Made by a program: the position numbers and the translations under genes | Source: Oscillospiraceae bacterium | Lineage (GTDB): Bacteria > Bacillota > Clostridia > Oscillospirales > CAG-272 | DNA length: 64,000 nt | NCBI GenBank assembly: GCA_015064255.1 | Contig: SVSP01000006.1 | Location: forward strand, 1-64,000 | Reading direction: 5' to 3' | Part shown: positions 28,701 to 35,854 of the stretch, in pieces | Position numbering within the stretch: the first letter of the stretch is position 1 | Layout: every line of letters starts with the position of its first letter | The notes under the pieces: generated by a model | Database searches by the model: none | What the model saw: only the letters and a program-made list of their open reading frames with translations | What the model was told of the DNA's origin: nothing

Positions 28701-29960
28701 GTAAAGCTTCGTATCCCGATCAAGTGTGATTACGTATTTTATATTAGAAATATTCTTTCTGTTTCCGTAAACTACCGAAAACGTGTTATCTTTATTTCTC
28801 AACAGCGAAACGAGATCGATAAGCGCACCTCTTTTTCGTTCGTAACCCATATATTTATTTTCTGACTTGCTTTTTACTCGGTAACGCAAGAAAAAATAAA
28901 AATATTCGCCGTATTTCTTATTAAGCTCGGAAATTTTTTCTTCTGTGTACGCAATAAGATTTTTGTCATTTTCCTTATTTTCTTTTTCGGATTCGGCAAA
29001 ATCAAGAAGAAGTCCGAAATAAGCGTTTTTATCTCTTGTCAAAAGATAAAATTCCTCAAGCTGTCTGAAAAGCGAGTCATCCTTATCTGATATAAGCGAC
29101 GTTATCACCGTGAGTGTTTTGGCATTATCGGGTATATTTTCTATATCAAGGCGTGAAACGGCAGTAAGCGGCAAATTACGAGAGGCTATGCGGTCTATTA
29201 TATATTTTACAGCCTCGCTTACAGGGAATATTGTAAGCAAAAAGATAAACGGATTTACTTTTGCAAAATAAACCGCTAAAAAAGAAAAAAGTAAAGTAAA
29301 AAACACCCAAAAAGTGAAATAAAGCCGTATGTTTTTCTTTCGTATTTTTTTATCTTCGCTGTATCCCAAATTGTCACAGTATATCTTTACCGCATCTTTT
29401 TCGGATATTCTATGTCTTCTCGCAAACGCCGATATTCTGCCGCGAAGAAGTGATTTGGTAAGATCGGTGCTTACGGAGTAATAGGTATCTGGATTATCCG
29501 AGAGATTTCTGTCAAGTACGGATATTTTTTCACGAAGTTCTTCGATGTCGGATATTTCAAGTGAGCGTATTATCTTACTGAAATTTCCTACAAGTATATT
29601 TTTTTCGCTTTCCGAACAGTTATTAAGTGACAGCGTTTTGCGTGAAATAATATCTGCAACTATGGGAAGAACAGCCACCGTTTCTTCATCTCTGAACGGC
29701 TTTTTTTCAGCTTCAGATATAAGCATTTCGGATATTTCTTTTTCCTGTACGGCAAAGTTATGCTTACACAAAAATGATTCAAGAAGAATATATATTCTCC
29801 ATTTACGCTTTTCGGGCGTTATTTTTTCGTACGAAGTCAGCATCGAGAGAAGAAAGGGATATTCCTTTATCAAAATACCGTGAACACGCATTTTGAGAAA
29901 AACTCCCGAAAGACTGCTCAGTTTTCTGTTTTCTCTGTTGATAATAAAACCTCCCCACAA
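22740..29960 (-). CDS. Cyclic beta-glucan synthase-like protein (GT84/GH94 type, NdvB-like)
   Basis: A 2,406-residue membrane protein. After an N-terminal cytoplasmic region, two helices lie near 210-260. A glycosyltransferase domain follows with ITLDRDT near 412 and RLHRWIRGD near 557, then several helices between 595 and 770. A glucoamylase-like domain contains LALDPIIGKEKVIAPYAS near 1060, and a GH94 phosphorylase-like domain ends the protein with CDWNDGFDRVG near 2095, whose Asp is the general acid in GH94. This matches synthases of cyclic beta-1,2-glucan, which polymerise glucose from UDP-glucose and trim and close the ring. Start unclear: TTG at 29960 precedes GGGGAGG, which instead points to ATT (29945) or ATC (29942). 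Confidence 0.85.
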   Translation of the reverse strand: MWGGFIINRENRKLSSLSGVFLKMRVHGILIKEYPFLLSMLTSYEKITPEKRKWRIYILLESFLCKHNFAVQEKEISEMLISEAEKKPFRDEETVAVLPIVADIISRKTLSLNNCSESEKNILVGNFSKIIRSLEISDIEELREKISVLDRNLSDNPDTYYSVSTDLTKSLLRGRISAFARRHRISEKDAVKIYCDNLGYSEDKKIRKKNIRLYFTFWVFFTLLFSFLAVYFAKVNPFIFLLTIFPVSEAVKYIIDRIASRNLPLTAVSRLDIENIPDNAKTLTVITSLISDKDDSLFRQLEEFYLLTRDKNAYFGLLLDFAESEKENKENDKNLIAYTEEKISELNKKYGEYFYFFLRYRVKSKSENKYMGYERKRGALIDLVSLLRNKDNTFSVVYGNRKNISNIKYVITLDRDTKLYSRAVLDMVSAMLHPSNKPVIKNGRVVSGYAIMQPHMRTSLASAGKSYFSSLMSRGGIIPYQSASYDLYQSLFGEGIFCGKGIFDVDAYVELIPNAFKDELILSHDLLEGSRLRCGILADVILSDSHPSTPSSFFKRLHRWIRGDIQSSLYAKRYVYNKSGKREKNPVSGISKFFILDNVRRAIVPVFAGILIMISLIYPKTQDILLLAAISYLILPPLRAVFSSLKGINRRFFSQVIPTVGSALWELFFGISSVFGYVFVSGDALIKGFVRSRITHKHTLEWTVSSFESRGGFFAQISWSVLSYACGFVTLVFAHSPLLKCMGLLWSFLPVMLLLLSLDISYRHERSVSDKEKLLTWVKDMWSYFDLYVTEEENYLPPDNVQEYPVFAVAHRTSPTNIGMYLVSALAACDCGFIDTGTLYTKLENTLSTIENLPKKHGHLYNWYDTEKLTVLGTPYISTVDSGNFVISLITLIEGISDYEKDEPRLSGIKEKIRNIAYSTDFSLLYSKKRKLFYIGMDASGEVSDENCYDLYMSESRSTYYYAIANGQIPAKAWQRLGRPIIGNKGYVGVASWSGSMFEYFMPHLFLPSYANSLSGEALAFAANAQIENRIKGFWGISESGYYAFDFAMNYQYRANGVSRLALDPIIGKEKVIAPYASFLCLQVAEKAAVKNLEKLYNFGAYGKHGFYEALDFTVSRVGISPEIVKSYMSHHMGMSIISAVNLCFDNIFVKRFMRNPEMSSVRELLCEAIPTDAGISKNRPAQIPDYISRAYQNIDKTFKSASKSGNIPSVCMISSNTASLTASDAGHIMLARKDILITRDPFDIRDMYSVINGLQVFYSVDGEALQFIPDSMHYSGTKIVFKNQRTVNGEKVSGTLMLTLMRDEDIFCAKLDVSGKFSEFTPMLAFEVVLTKAQDRISHPFYDSLSVEAFYNNDYDVLIYHSRSKSGKDDKWLGISLENYPLKKEFDTRSDILPLNYTADDIKELIFKKFPLRTGACISPYCILKGDNIKYSDRYSCEFVIAYGNSYEDILRKYTLVRKNTGKDVSSFFASSMYSLSQSRLAKVNISPGYLKYADQYLASLYFHPNNCKVSDKKYEKNSLWAHGISGDIPIVCVVLPSEISPMCKKIASTLIRIHKLCRMRGKLSDLVFIVTESDGYNSSNRNTLSDIISECTSKELFCRYGGVFAISDTSSLEDLFSSVSALFIRLEKDSSLEDIFHTVMKCSLRVADDVETVKKPYKKSEIEDKNDLRVYGGVFNDNGFLVDKERVDLVWSYIYSNRVFGTLITQNSLGFTWFANSKEKRLTPYFSSYRQDICGERLILVTAQGKKYDVIASSYFCEFEYGCVVYKSEIEGVSITVKVGVDKKLPVKLLLTKVSGNLNNLGDIIYVIDPVIGENVCPPNLIIRKKDGDTEFFRRRYDTHLSDHTVFLTSYEFEEKEEKGEISKKYAFILGVFPSISDRAYYHIKEKYSMPEDFEIGFKEYEDFYKNLFGRIQIKSTDRALDRAINYYIPYQTFTARLFGRTGFYQSSGAYGFRDQLQDCLASLIYDPRFCKYQIFRAAAHQYTEGDVQHWWHNSDTSGEKWHAGLRSRCSDDLLWLPYAVSEYLKVTGDYSVLDANIRYIESKELEDGELTRYERPVRSKYRESLYNHCIRAIERALRFGKHGLPLIGNCDWNDGFDRVGHKGAGESVWLAQFMRMILSEFTIICKNYGDLEGAKKYSEIASELYDTLENEAFDGDRYLRGFYDNGKKLGARGDKECEIDFLPQAFAAISGSDGLRAKNAILLACEKLWDRENSIVKLFTPPFSGNGDDPGYIVRYCDGFRENGGQYTHAAVWAVWGLLSVSENEKAYEMLSDINPVVRSIEESSALKYKTEPYALCGDVYSNSQHLGRGGWSLYTGSASWFVRIVINKLLGYNEKNGESFIISPHLSEKFDSFDLKVLRGGKCYELSARLDTDSQIAEVYCNGKKIYTEKEIFFDDRGFCNK

Positions 29961-29995
29961 CAGTTATCGTAATATAACCTATTATGGGGAGATTT
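29947..29995 (-). promoter_or_regulatory. Hairpin masking the Shine-Dalgarno of the glucan synthase; possible comEC terminator
   Basis: CTCCCCA (29951-29957) pairs with TGGGGAG (29985-29991), and inside this GTTAT (29963-29967) pairs with ATAAC (29974-29978). Flanking A and T runs extend the outer stem. On the minus strand the second arm is the GGGGAGG that should recruit ribosomes to the glucan synthase, followed by TTTTATT. The same structure could stop comEC transcripts or hide the ribosome binding site. Confidence 0.6.
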
Positions 29996-30012
29996 TACAG
30001 TTTTTAATCTTA

Positions 30013-32271
30013 TTATTTCAGTTTGGTGTAAAAAGAATCGTAAAGCGGTTCGTATGAGATATATTTTTCAATATAAGCTACAGCCTCGAACGCATCACCG
30101 TGAGAAGCACATATTACGTAGTCGGAGCGTTTTGAGCATTCTGTAATGAACTCTCTGAAGTCTTTATTCAAAGATATCATATCCTTTGTGTTGGATATGT
30201 ACATATAGCTGTCAATTTCTTGATCTTCTCCTTCAACAAATATAAGCGTTGCGGGATTTGCCGTTTCGTGCTCATAAATATGCACGTTTAAGAGAAAATC
30301 ACCGAAGATCAGCGAATTTTCTCTCGGTTTATAAAGATGCACACTGCAGTCCGAAGCATTCAGATATTTAGTTACCGAATAGTGAAAATTTTTATCGCGT
30401 CCAAGCGATACGGGAAGTACAAAATCCCGTATTTCGGTTTGCTCGATAAGTTTTGTGACCGTTGCTATATGATTATAGTGATAATCTGTTATCATATACG
30501 AAGTTATATCTACTTTTCCGACTTCTCTTGCATAATCAAGTGCATTCTTTGTAAAGGAATAGGAACCGTCCGAACTGTCGCAAAGCATAGCATTGCCGTC
30601 ATTTACAAGTATAACAGCATCGTTTTCGTCTTCGGTGTAATATATTACGGACATTCCGCTGTGATAAGGCATCATAACGAGATGATTTCCGATGTAACAC
30701 AGAAAGACAAACAGTATCATAGGTATATATACGATCTCTCTGTGCTTACCGAATCCTTTTACAAGTACTGCTATCAGAAAAATAGCTGCAAGCATCAAAA
30801 CAAAAAGTACGGTACAGAAAGGATAGTCAAGCCTTACATAGTAATCTCCCGATCGTGCAAAAGCCTGCGCAAAATTCACGGTAGCATCCGATATAAGAGA
30901 AATAAGATATCCTATCGGATATGCAATATATTTTAAAGGCGAAAAAACTATAAGAAATGGCAAAAGATACATTATAACCGTGATAAGCGGGATAAAAAGA
31001 AGATTTGCCACGGGTGACACATAAGATATATAACCAAAGCAAAAATGAATTACGGGAAGAGTAAAGAGGACCGCTGAAAGCGTTATATTAAGTGCCGAAA
31101 GAAGAGTGAAAAGCGGCTTGATTTTCATAATCTCGTTTTGACGCATTCTTTCGTTTATCGGAAGTGCCACAACAAGTATTCCAAATGTTGACATAAACGA
31201 AAGCAACATTCCGATATCGTATATCGCGTACGGAGTTATAATACATATCAAAAATCCTGCGATAAAAAGGGAAGTTACCGAATCGGCTTTTCTTCCCAGA
31301 ACAAACGCGGCATACGAAAAGAGCAGCATAAACGCTGCACGGACAACAGATGCCGAAAAGCCTGCCAAAAGAGCATAGAACAGTACAAACAATGTAAGAA
31401 GTATAACAGAAAACTGCTTTCTTATACGCGCTTTTGATAAAGCCATCGCAAGAAGACCGACTACGATAGAAAAGTGCATTCCGCTTATCGCGAGCATATG
31501 AGAAATTCCGAGTTCCTTGAATGCAGAGGTAAACGCGTAGGGAAGACCGTCCCTGTTTCCGTAAACAAGAGCTCTCGACAGAGCACCGCCGTTTTCATTA
31601 GCGTATTTTTCTATTATAAGCGAAATCTTTTTCTGAATCGGGTATATATGCGTGTAAGGAAAAATGTCACGGCTTTCCAAAACCTCTGCCGACTCGCTGT
31701 TTTCCGACTCAGCATAAATCAGAATACCGTGTGAAAGGTCATACGCCTCTGAAAGATCAGAATATTTATTATCTGCGGTTAATTTCAGCGGAAGCCTTAA
31801 CGTGTCGCCAACATCGTAAGTATTAAAATAAGTTGAAGTAAGCCTTGCCTTTATTTTGCACGACTCTCCGTTTATTTCGGTTATAATAATGTCGTGACTT
31901 GAATAAAACTCAGACATAGAATTTACTTTTATTACCGTAATTTCTGCACTTACTTCACTTCCGTGATACTTTTGGCTTATTTCATTTAAGCGACAGTCAA
32001 AATTTATCCAAGAAAAGAGCAGAGCAAACGCAAGTGTAAATATTATAAGCATCAAAGGAAATGCATATTTCTTAAAAAACTCTTTATAAACGTTTCGCTT
32101 TACCGTAAAAACGACAGCCGCCAAAAACAGAACCGTAAAAAGTACTGCAAATAAAATCATCTTGAAAATTCCGCGTAAAAATCCAAGCGTAAAATAAGCA
32201 GTAAGAAAGCCCGCAAGTGCATAGCATAACGGGCGTTTCATAACAGAATCATATATTTTCCTGAAAAACAT
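30013..32271 (-). CDS. comEC: ComEC/Rec2-type DNA uptake channel protein
   Basis: About 750 residues with the ComEC layout. There are two N-terminal helices, an OB-like domain (DUF4131) near 90-190, then the competence domain with GDALSRALVYGNRDGLP-type sequence near 235 and SHMLAISGMHFSI near 262. Eight or so helices follow to about 510. The C-terminal metallo-beta-lactamase-like domain is degenerate: the expected HxHxDH reads DYHYNH. It forms the membrane channel for single-stranded DNA in natural transformation. ATG at 32271, seven bases after the HU stop, is used; a TTG at 32286 overlapping HU is also open. Neither has a strong ribosome binding site, so translation may be coupled to HU. 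Confidence 0.9.
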   Translation of the reverse strand: MFFRKIYDSVMKRPLCYALAGFLTAYFTLGFLRGIFKMILFAVLFTVLFLAAVVFTVKRNVYKEFFKKYAFPLMLIIFTLAFALLFSWINFDCRLNEISQKYHGSEVSAEITVIKVNSMSEFYSSHDIIITEINGESCKIKARLTSTYFNTYDVGDTLRLPLKLTADNKYSDLSEAYDLSHGILIYAESENSESAEVLESRDIFPYTHIYPIQKKISLIIEKYANENGGALSRALVYGNRDGLPYAFTSAFKELGISHMLAISGMHFSIVVGLLAMALSKARIRKQFSVILLTLFVLFYALLAGFSASVVRAAFMLLFSYAAFVLGRKADSVTSLFIAGFLICIITPYAIYDIGMLLSFMSTFGILVVALPINERMRQNEIMKIKPLFTLLSALNITLSAVLFTLPVIHFCFGYISYVSPVANLLFIPLITVIMYLLPFLIVFSPLKYIAYPIGYLISLISDATVNFAQAFARSGDYYVRLDYPFCTVLFVLMLAAIFLIAVLVKGFGKHREIVYIPMILFVFLCYIGNHLVMMPYHSGMSVIYYTEDENDAVILVNDGNAMLCDSSDGSYSFTKNALDYAREVGKVDITSYMITDYHYNHIATVTKLIEQTEIRDFVLPVSLGRDKNFHYSVTKYLNASDCSVHLYKPRENSLIFGDFLLNVHIYEHETANPATLIFVEGEDQEIDSYMYISNTKDMISLNKDFREFITECSKRSDYVICASHGDAFEAVAYIEKYISYEPLYDSFYTKLK

Positions 32272-32278
32272 ATATCTC

Positions 32279-32557
32279 TTACTCAATATTTATCTTTTCA
32301 CGAAGCTTTGTTGACTGATGGAAAGAAACGATTTTCGTACTTGAAAGCTGAATTTCTTCACCTGTAATAGGATGGCGACCTGTTCTTCCGAGCCTTTCTT
32401 TTACTTCAAAGGTACCGAAGCCGGAGATCATAATCTTTTCACCGTCTGAAAGTGTCTTAACCACCTCCTCAAGAAAGGCATCAATTACACAGGCAGCCTG
32501 AGCAGCAGATACACCCGACGCCTGAGCAGATTTAGTAATAAGATCCTTTTTTTTCAT
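32279..32557 (-). CDS. hup: HU-family DNA-binding protein
   Basis: A 92-residue protein starting MKKKDLITKSAQASG, with GEKIMISGFGTFEV and the arm region RTGRHPITGEEIQ. This is a standard HU/IHF sequence. It binds and bends DNA as a dimer and compacts the nucleoid. The start at 32557 is chosen by alignment to the family; the frame stays open upstream to 32644, but that stretch contains the promoter and is not conserved. Unusually, comEC follows directly in the same transcript. Confidence 0.95.
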   Translation of the reverse strand: MKKKDLITKSAQASGVSAAQAACVIDAFLEEVVKTLSDGEKIMISGFGTFEVKERLGRTGRHPITGEEIQLSSTKIVSFHQSTKLREKINIE

Positions 32558-32615
32558 AGTTTCTTCTACGTCTTTCGAAATATGGAAAAGACATCCTTTC
32601 GTTCTTTTTTTAGTA

Positions 32616-32644
32616 ATTATACTACGTAACTTGACAAAAATCAA
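32616..32644 (-). promoter_or_regulatory. Promoter for hup-comEC
   Basis: On the minus strand TTGATT (32639-32644) and TATAAT (32616-32621) with a 17-base spacer, 59 bases before the HU ATG. Confidence 0.7.
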
Positions 32645-32697
32645 CAGTTTTTAGATAAAAAAATGCTGTCTTTACTATATTTTGTTACTTTTCACAA

Positions 32698-32726
32698 TTG
32701 ACCGCACGGAGATTTAGTGATATAAT
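32698..32726 (+). promoter_or_regulatory. Promoter for the cation efflux gene
   Basis: TTGACC at 32698-32703 and TATAAT at 32721-32726 with a 17-base spacer, 64 bases before the next ATG. Confidence 0.8.
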
Positions 32727-32790
32727 ACATAAACAGCCCCTATCTGAAATATAATTCAGTAAGAAAAAAAGAAAACAGGTAAAATAAATT

Positions 32791-33960
32791 ATGCTTATAA
32801 ATATTTTTATCAAAAATATAAATGCGATCTCCGAGGAAGAGAAGCGCGAAAAATACGGAGTGTTCTACGGCATTCTCGGAATATGTCTTAATCTCGTTTT
32901 GTTCGCAATCAAATTTTTCGCGGGAATTATAACGGGCGCTATCTCCATAACTGCAGATGCCTTCAATAACCTTTCCGACGCGGGATCATCTATAATAACC
33001 CTTCTCGGATTCAGACTTGCTGCCAAAAAGCCTGACGCCGATCACCCGTTCGGTCACGGAAGATCGGAATACATATCGGGATTTATAATATCTATGCTTA
33101 TTTTGCTCGTCGGATTTGAACTCGGCAAAAGCTCTCTAGAGAAGATATTCTCACCCGAAGCAGTTGATTTTTCTGTTATTTCTATAATAATTCTTGTAAT
33201 CTCCGTAATTATCAAGCTTTATATGGCGTATTATAACTACGCGGTCGGAAAGAAAATAAACTCAAGTGCCATGAAGGCTACTTCAACCGATTCGCTGACA
33301 GACTCGGTTTCCACTACAGTTGTTCTTGTCTGTATGCTCGTTTCGTATTTTACCGAGCTTCAGATAGATGCTTACTGCGGTCTTGCCGTTTCGGGTTTCA
33401 TACTCTTTTCGGGACTGCGCTCCGCACAGGAAACAATCAGCCCGCTTCTCGGTCAGACTCCCACACCCGAATTTGTTGCTAAAATTGAAAATACGGTAAA
33501 AGAATGCTCTTACGTGTGCGGTATTCACGATCTTATAGTACACGACTACGGACCGGGACGCAGAATGATCTCTCTGCACGCCGAGGTTCCTGCCGATTCA
33601 AATCTTCTTGAGGTGCACGACGCCATTGACAATATTGAGAAACGACTTCGCGATACGCTTAACTGTGATGCCGTAATACATATGGATCCCGTTCAGTACG
33701 GTGACTCTGCCGTATCTGAAACACGTGAAACAATACAAAAAATGATAAAAAACATCGATGAAAGGATAACCATACACGATTTCCGTATGGTCGTAGGAAA
33801 TACACACACAAATCTCATATTTGATGCTGTAATTCCTTACGATATAGAAATATCCGACAAGGAAATTAAGGGACTCATATCAAAAAACATATCCGATATT
33901 GATCCCGCATACCGTACGGTAATAGAGATCGACCGTCCGTTCATAATAAATATTAAATAA
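32791..33960 (+). CDS. Cation diffusion facilitator family transporter
   Basis: A 389-residue protein with six membrane helices in residues 25-215. Helix 2 has the metal site in ADAFNNLSDA near 55, and HPFGHGRSEY follows near 90. The second half of the site is in STDSLTDSVST near 168. The cytoplasmic domain (220-300) has the ferredoxin-like fold with HDLIVHDYGPG and an extended C-terminal part to 389 that may be a second copy of this fold. It exports divalent cations (Zn, Mn, Co or Fe) against protons. Asn-Asp pairs in the site do not decide the metal. Own promoter; the next gene lies 26 bases downstream. Confidence 0.92.
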   Translation: MLINIFIKNINAISEEEKREKYGVFYGILGICLNLVLFAIKFFAGIITGAISITADAFNNLSDAGSSIITLLGFRLAAKKPDADHPFGHGRSEYISGFIISMLILLVGFELGKSSLEKIFSPEAVDFSVISIIILVISVIIKLYMAYYNYAVGKKINSSAMKATSTDSLTDSVSTTVVLVCMLVSYFTELQIDAYCGLAVSGFILFSGLRSAQETISPLLGQTPTPEFVAKIENTVKECSYVCGIHDLIVHDYGPGRRMISLHAEVPADSNLLEVHDAIDNIEKRLRDTLNCDAVIHMDPVQYGDSAVSETRETIQKMIKNIDERITIHDFRMVVGNTHTNLIFDAVIPYDIEISDKEIKGLISKNISDIDPAYRTVIEIDRPFIINIK

Positions 33961-33986
33961 AACTGTATAGGAGATAAATTCGTAAA

Positions 33987-34604
33987 ATGAAAGTACTTAT
34001 GTTAAACGGAAGTCCCCGTGCAAACGGAAATACGGCAAGAGCACTTGCAGAACTTGAAATGACCTTTGCGAAAGAGGGAATAGAAACAGAAATCGTACAA
34101 ATCGGAAACAAGGATGTACGCGGATGTCTTTCTTGCTTTTCCTGCTACAAAAACGGGAAATGCGTAATAGACGACATCGTAAACGAGCTTGCCGAAAAAT
34201 TTGAAAAGTGCGACGGACTTATCGTTGCAAGCCCGGTATATTATGCATCACCTAACGGCACACTCGTAGCTTGTCTTGACAGACTCTTTTACAGTTCACG
34301 CTTTGATAAACGTATGAAGGTAGGGGCATGCGTTGCCGTTGCAAGACGCGGCGGATGCTCTGCAACATTTGATATGCTTAACAAATATTTCACTATAAGC
34401 GGTATGCCGATAGCTTCAAGCCAGTATTGGAACAGCGTACACGGTGCCAAAGCAGGTCAGGCAGAAGAAGACCTTGAAGGACTCCAGACTATGCGCACAC
34501 TTGCAAAAAATATGTCGTTTCTTATCAAGAGTATAGCGCTAGGTAAAGAAAAATTCGGATTACCCGAAGCAGAAGCTAAAGTATCAACCAATTTTATAAG
34601 ATAA
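33987..34604 (+). CDS. NADPH-dependent FMN reductase / flavodoxin-like protein
   Basis: A 205-residue protein with the flavodoxin-type FMN phosphate loop LNGSPRANGNTA at residues 6-17. GCLSCFSCYKNGKC near 46-59 contains the compact Cys motif typical of iron-sulfur flavoprotein relatives. SPVYYASPNG near 82 binds the FMN ring. It probably reduces FMN or a small electrophile with NAD(P)H in the cytoplasm. The Cys spacing (C-x2-C-x2-C-x5-C) could hold a 4Fe-4S cluster, but some relatives with this pattern lack one. AGGAGA lies upstream of the ATG. It is probably co-transcribed with the cation transporter. Confidence 0.85.
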   Translation: MKVLMLNGSPRANGNTARALAELEMTFAKEGIETEIVQIGNKDVRGCLSCFSCYKNGKCVIDDIVNELAEKFEKCDGLIVASPVYYASPNGTLVACLDRLFYSSRFDKRMKVGACVAVARRGGCSATFDMLNKYFTISGMPIASSQYWNSVHGAKAGQAEEDLEGLQTMRTLAKNMSFLIKSIALGKEKFGLPEAEAKVSTNFIR

Positions 34605-34640
34605 AAAACTTGCCGATAGCTTATTATCGGCAAGTTTTTT
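34603..34640. terminator. Bidirectional terminator
   Basis: A 16-base stem from six A through CTTGCCGATA (34603-34618) and back (34625-34640) ending in six T, between convergent genes. Confidence 0.92.
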
Positions 34641-34655
34641 GTTATACTGTCTTAC

Positions 34656-35777
34656 TTATATTTCGGGCATAACGATCTCGACCTCTCTGCCGCAAGCCGC
34701 AGAGCGTACGATACCGTCGATTATAGCCTGATTTTTGAGTATCTGTTCAGAGGGAATAGGCGAAGGAGTTCCGTTCTTAACAGCTTCTACGAAAGAACCT
34801 ATCTTTCTGTCCCAAAGAGAACCGTCTTTTGGATCATCCTTTTCAAGCGGAATTTTGTATTCAACAGCAGATCCCGCGCAGTGACGGTAAATAGTCATTT
34901 CACCGCCGACAGTACCGTTCCAGCAGTCTGTCGAAGGAATTCTGAGTCCTGCTTTGGTTCCGAGAATGATTGTATCACCGGGCGTATTGATATTCATAGC
35001 CCACGCAATACGGAAGTCTATAACAACTCCGCCTTCAAGTCGGATGAAAGCTCCGCTGAAATCATCTACGGAGAATTTGTTTGCGAGAAGCTCTGCATCG
35101 TTTCCTGTGTAACGGTACGTTTCGGGATCTTTTCCGAAGTAATCGGTAACGAAGCCGCTGACTGTTACGGGAGTAGGGTATCCGATAGCATTGAGAACCA
35201 TATCGAGCGAATAGCAGCCGATATCACCCAAAGCGCCGACTCCCGCAGTTTCTTTATCTATGAAGGAAAGTCTTGTATTATTACAGGGAATACCTCTGCG
35301 TCTTCCGCCGCCTGTCTGAATGTAGTAGACCTTTCCGAGTTCACCCGATTCAACGATCTCTTTGATCTTCTTCATATTGCGGTCAAAACGAGGCTGAAAA
35401 CCGATAGAAAGGATCTTTCCGCTTGCTTTTTCCGCACGCATCATATCTGCCGCTTCGTCAAGAGTTACCGAGAACGGCTTTTCGCAAAGAACGTTTACGC
35501 CTTTGTTAAGAGCATAGATGGTGGGTGCGGCGTGCTGTGCGTTGTATGTACAAACCGAAACCGCATCAAGAACCTCCGTGTCAAGCATTTTTTCGTGCGA
35601 CTCATAGAACGTGCAGTTTTCGATACAAAATTCCTTGGCAAACGCCTCTGCCTTTCCGGGTACGATGTCACAAAGTGCTGTGATCTCAATATCCGTGCGC
35701 TTTAAATACGCTCTCATATGCGCGTGGGCAATACTGCCTGTGCCTATAAAACCTATGCGAACTTTTTTCTGTTCCAT
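34656..35777 (-). CDS. Gfo/Idh/MocA-family sugar oxidoreductase
   Basis: ATG at 35777 is used, six bases after GGAGG; an upstream TTG at 35792 overlaps that site. The 373-residue protein starts with the Rossmann motif GFIGTGSIAHAH, has CEKPFSVTLDEA near 97 with the conserved Lys, and GDIGCYSLDMVLNAIG near 184 with the catalytic region (Asp and Tyr where the family usually has D-x3-H). It oxidises or reduces a sugar or inositol derivative with NAD(P). It is a single-gene unit between two strong signals: a terminator shared with the flavin reductase and a promoter carrying a repeated operator, so its expression is probably substrate-controlled. Confidence 0.88.
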   Translation of the reverse strand: MEQKKVRIGFIGTGSIAHAHMRAYLKRTDIEITALCDIVPGKAEAFAKEFCIENCTFYESHEKMLDTEVLDAVSVCTYNAQHAAPTIYALNKGVNVLCEKPFSVTLDEAADMMRAEKASGKILSIGFQPRFDRNMKKIKEIVESGELGKVYYIQTGGGRRRGIPCNNTRLSFIDKETAGVGALGDIGCYSLDMVLNAIGYPTPVTVSGFVTDYFGKDPETYRYTGNDAELLANKFSVDDFSGAFIRLEGGVVIDFRIAWAMNINTPGDTIILGTKAGLRIPSTDCWNGTVGGEMTIYRHCAGSAVEYKIPLEKDDPKDGSLWDRKIGSFVEAVKNGTPSPIPSEQILKNQAIIDGIVRSAACGREVEIVMPEI

Positions 35778-35794
35778 AATATTATCCTCCAAAA

Positions 35795-35841
35795 TGAAAC
35801 GATGTCAAAAGGAGTATAACACTTTTTTGAAACAATGTCAA
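35795..35841 (-). promoter_or_regulatory. Promoter with two operator copies for the oxidoreductase
   Basis: On the minus strand TTGACA (35836-35841) and TATACT (35813-35818) with a 17-base spacer. TGAAACAATGTCA (35828-35840) covers the -35, and TGAAACGATGTCA (35795-35807) covers the expected start of transcription. The copies differ at one base and are 33 bases apart. The core resembles LacI-family operators with a central CG. Confidence 0.8.
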
Positions 35842-35854
35842 GCATTATATGCCT

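Noticed and set aside
32558..32644. 29-codon extension of HU
   Set aside because: Contains the promoter of the operon and does not match the HU family.
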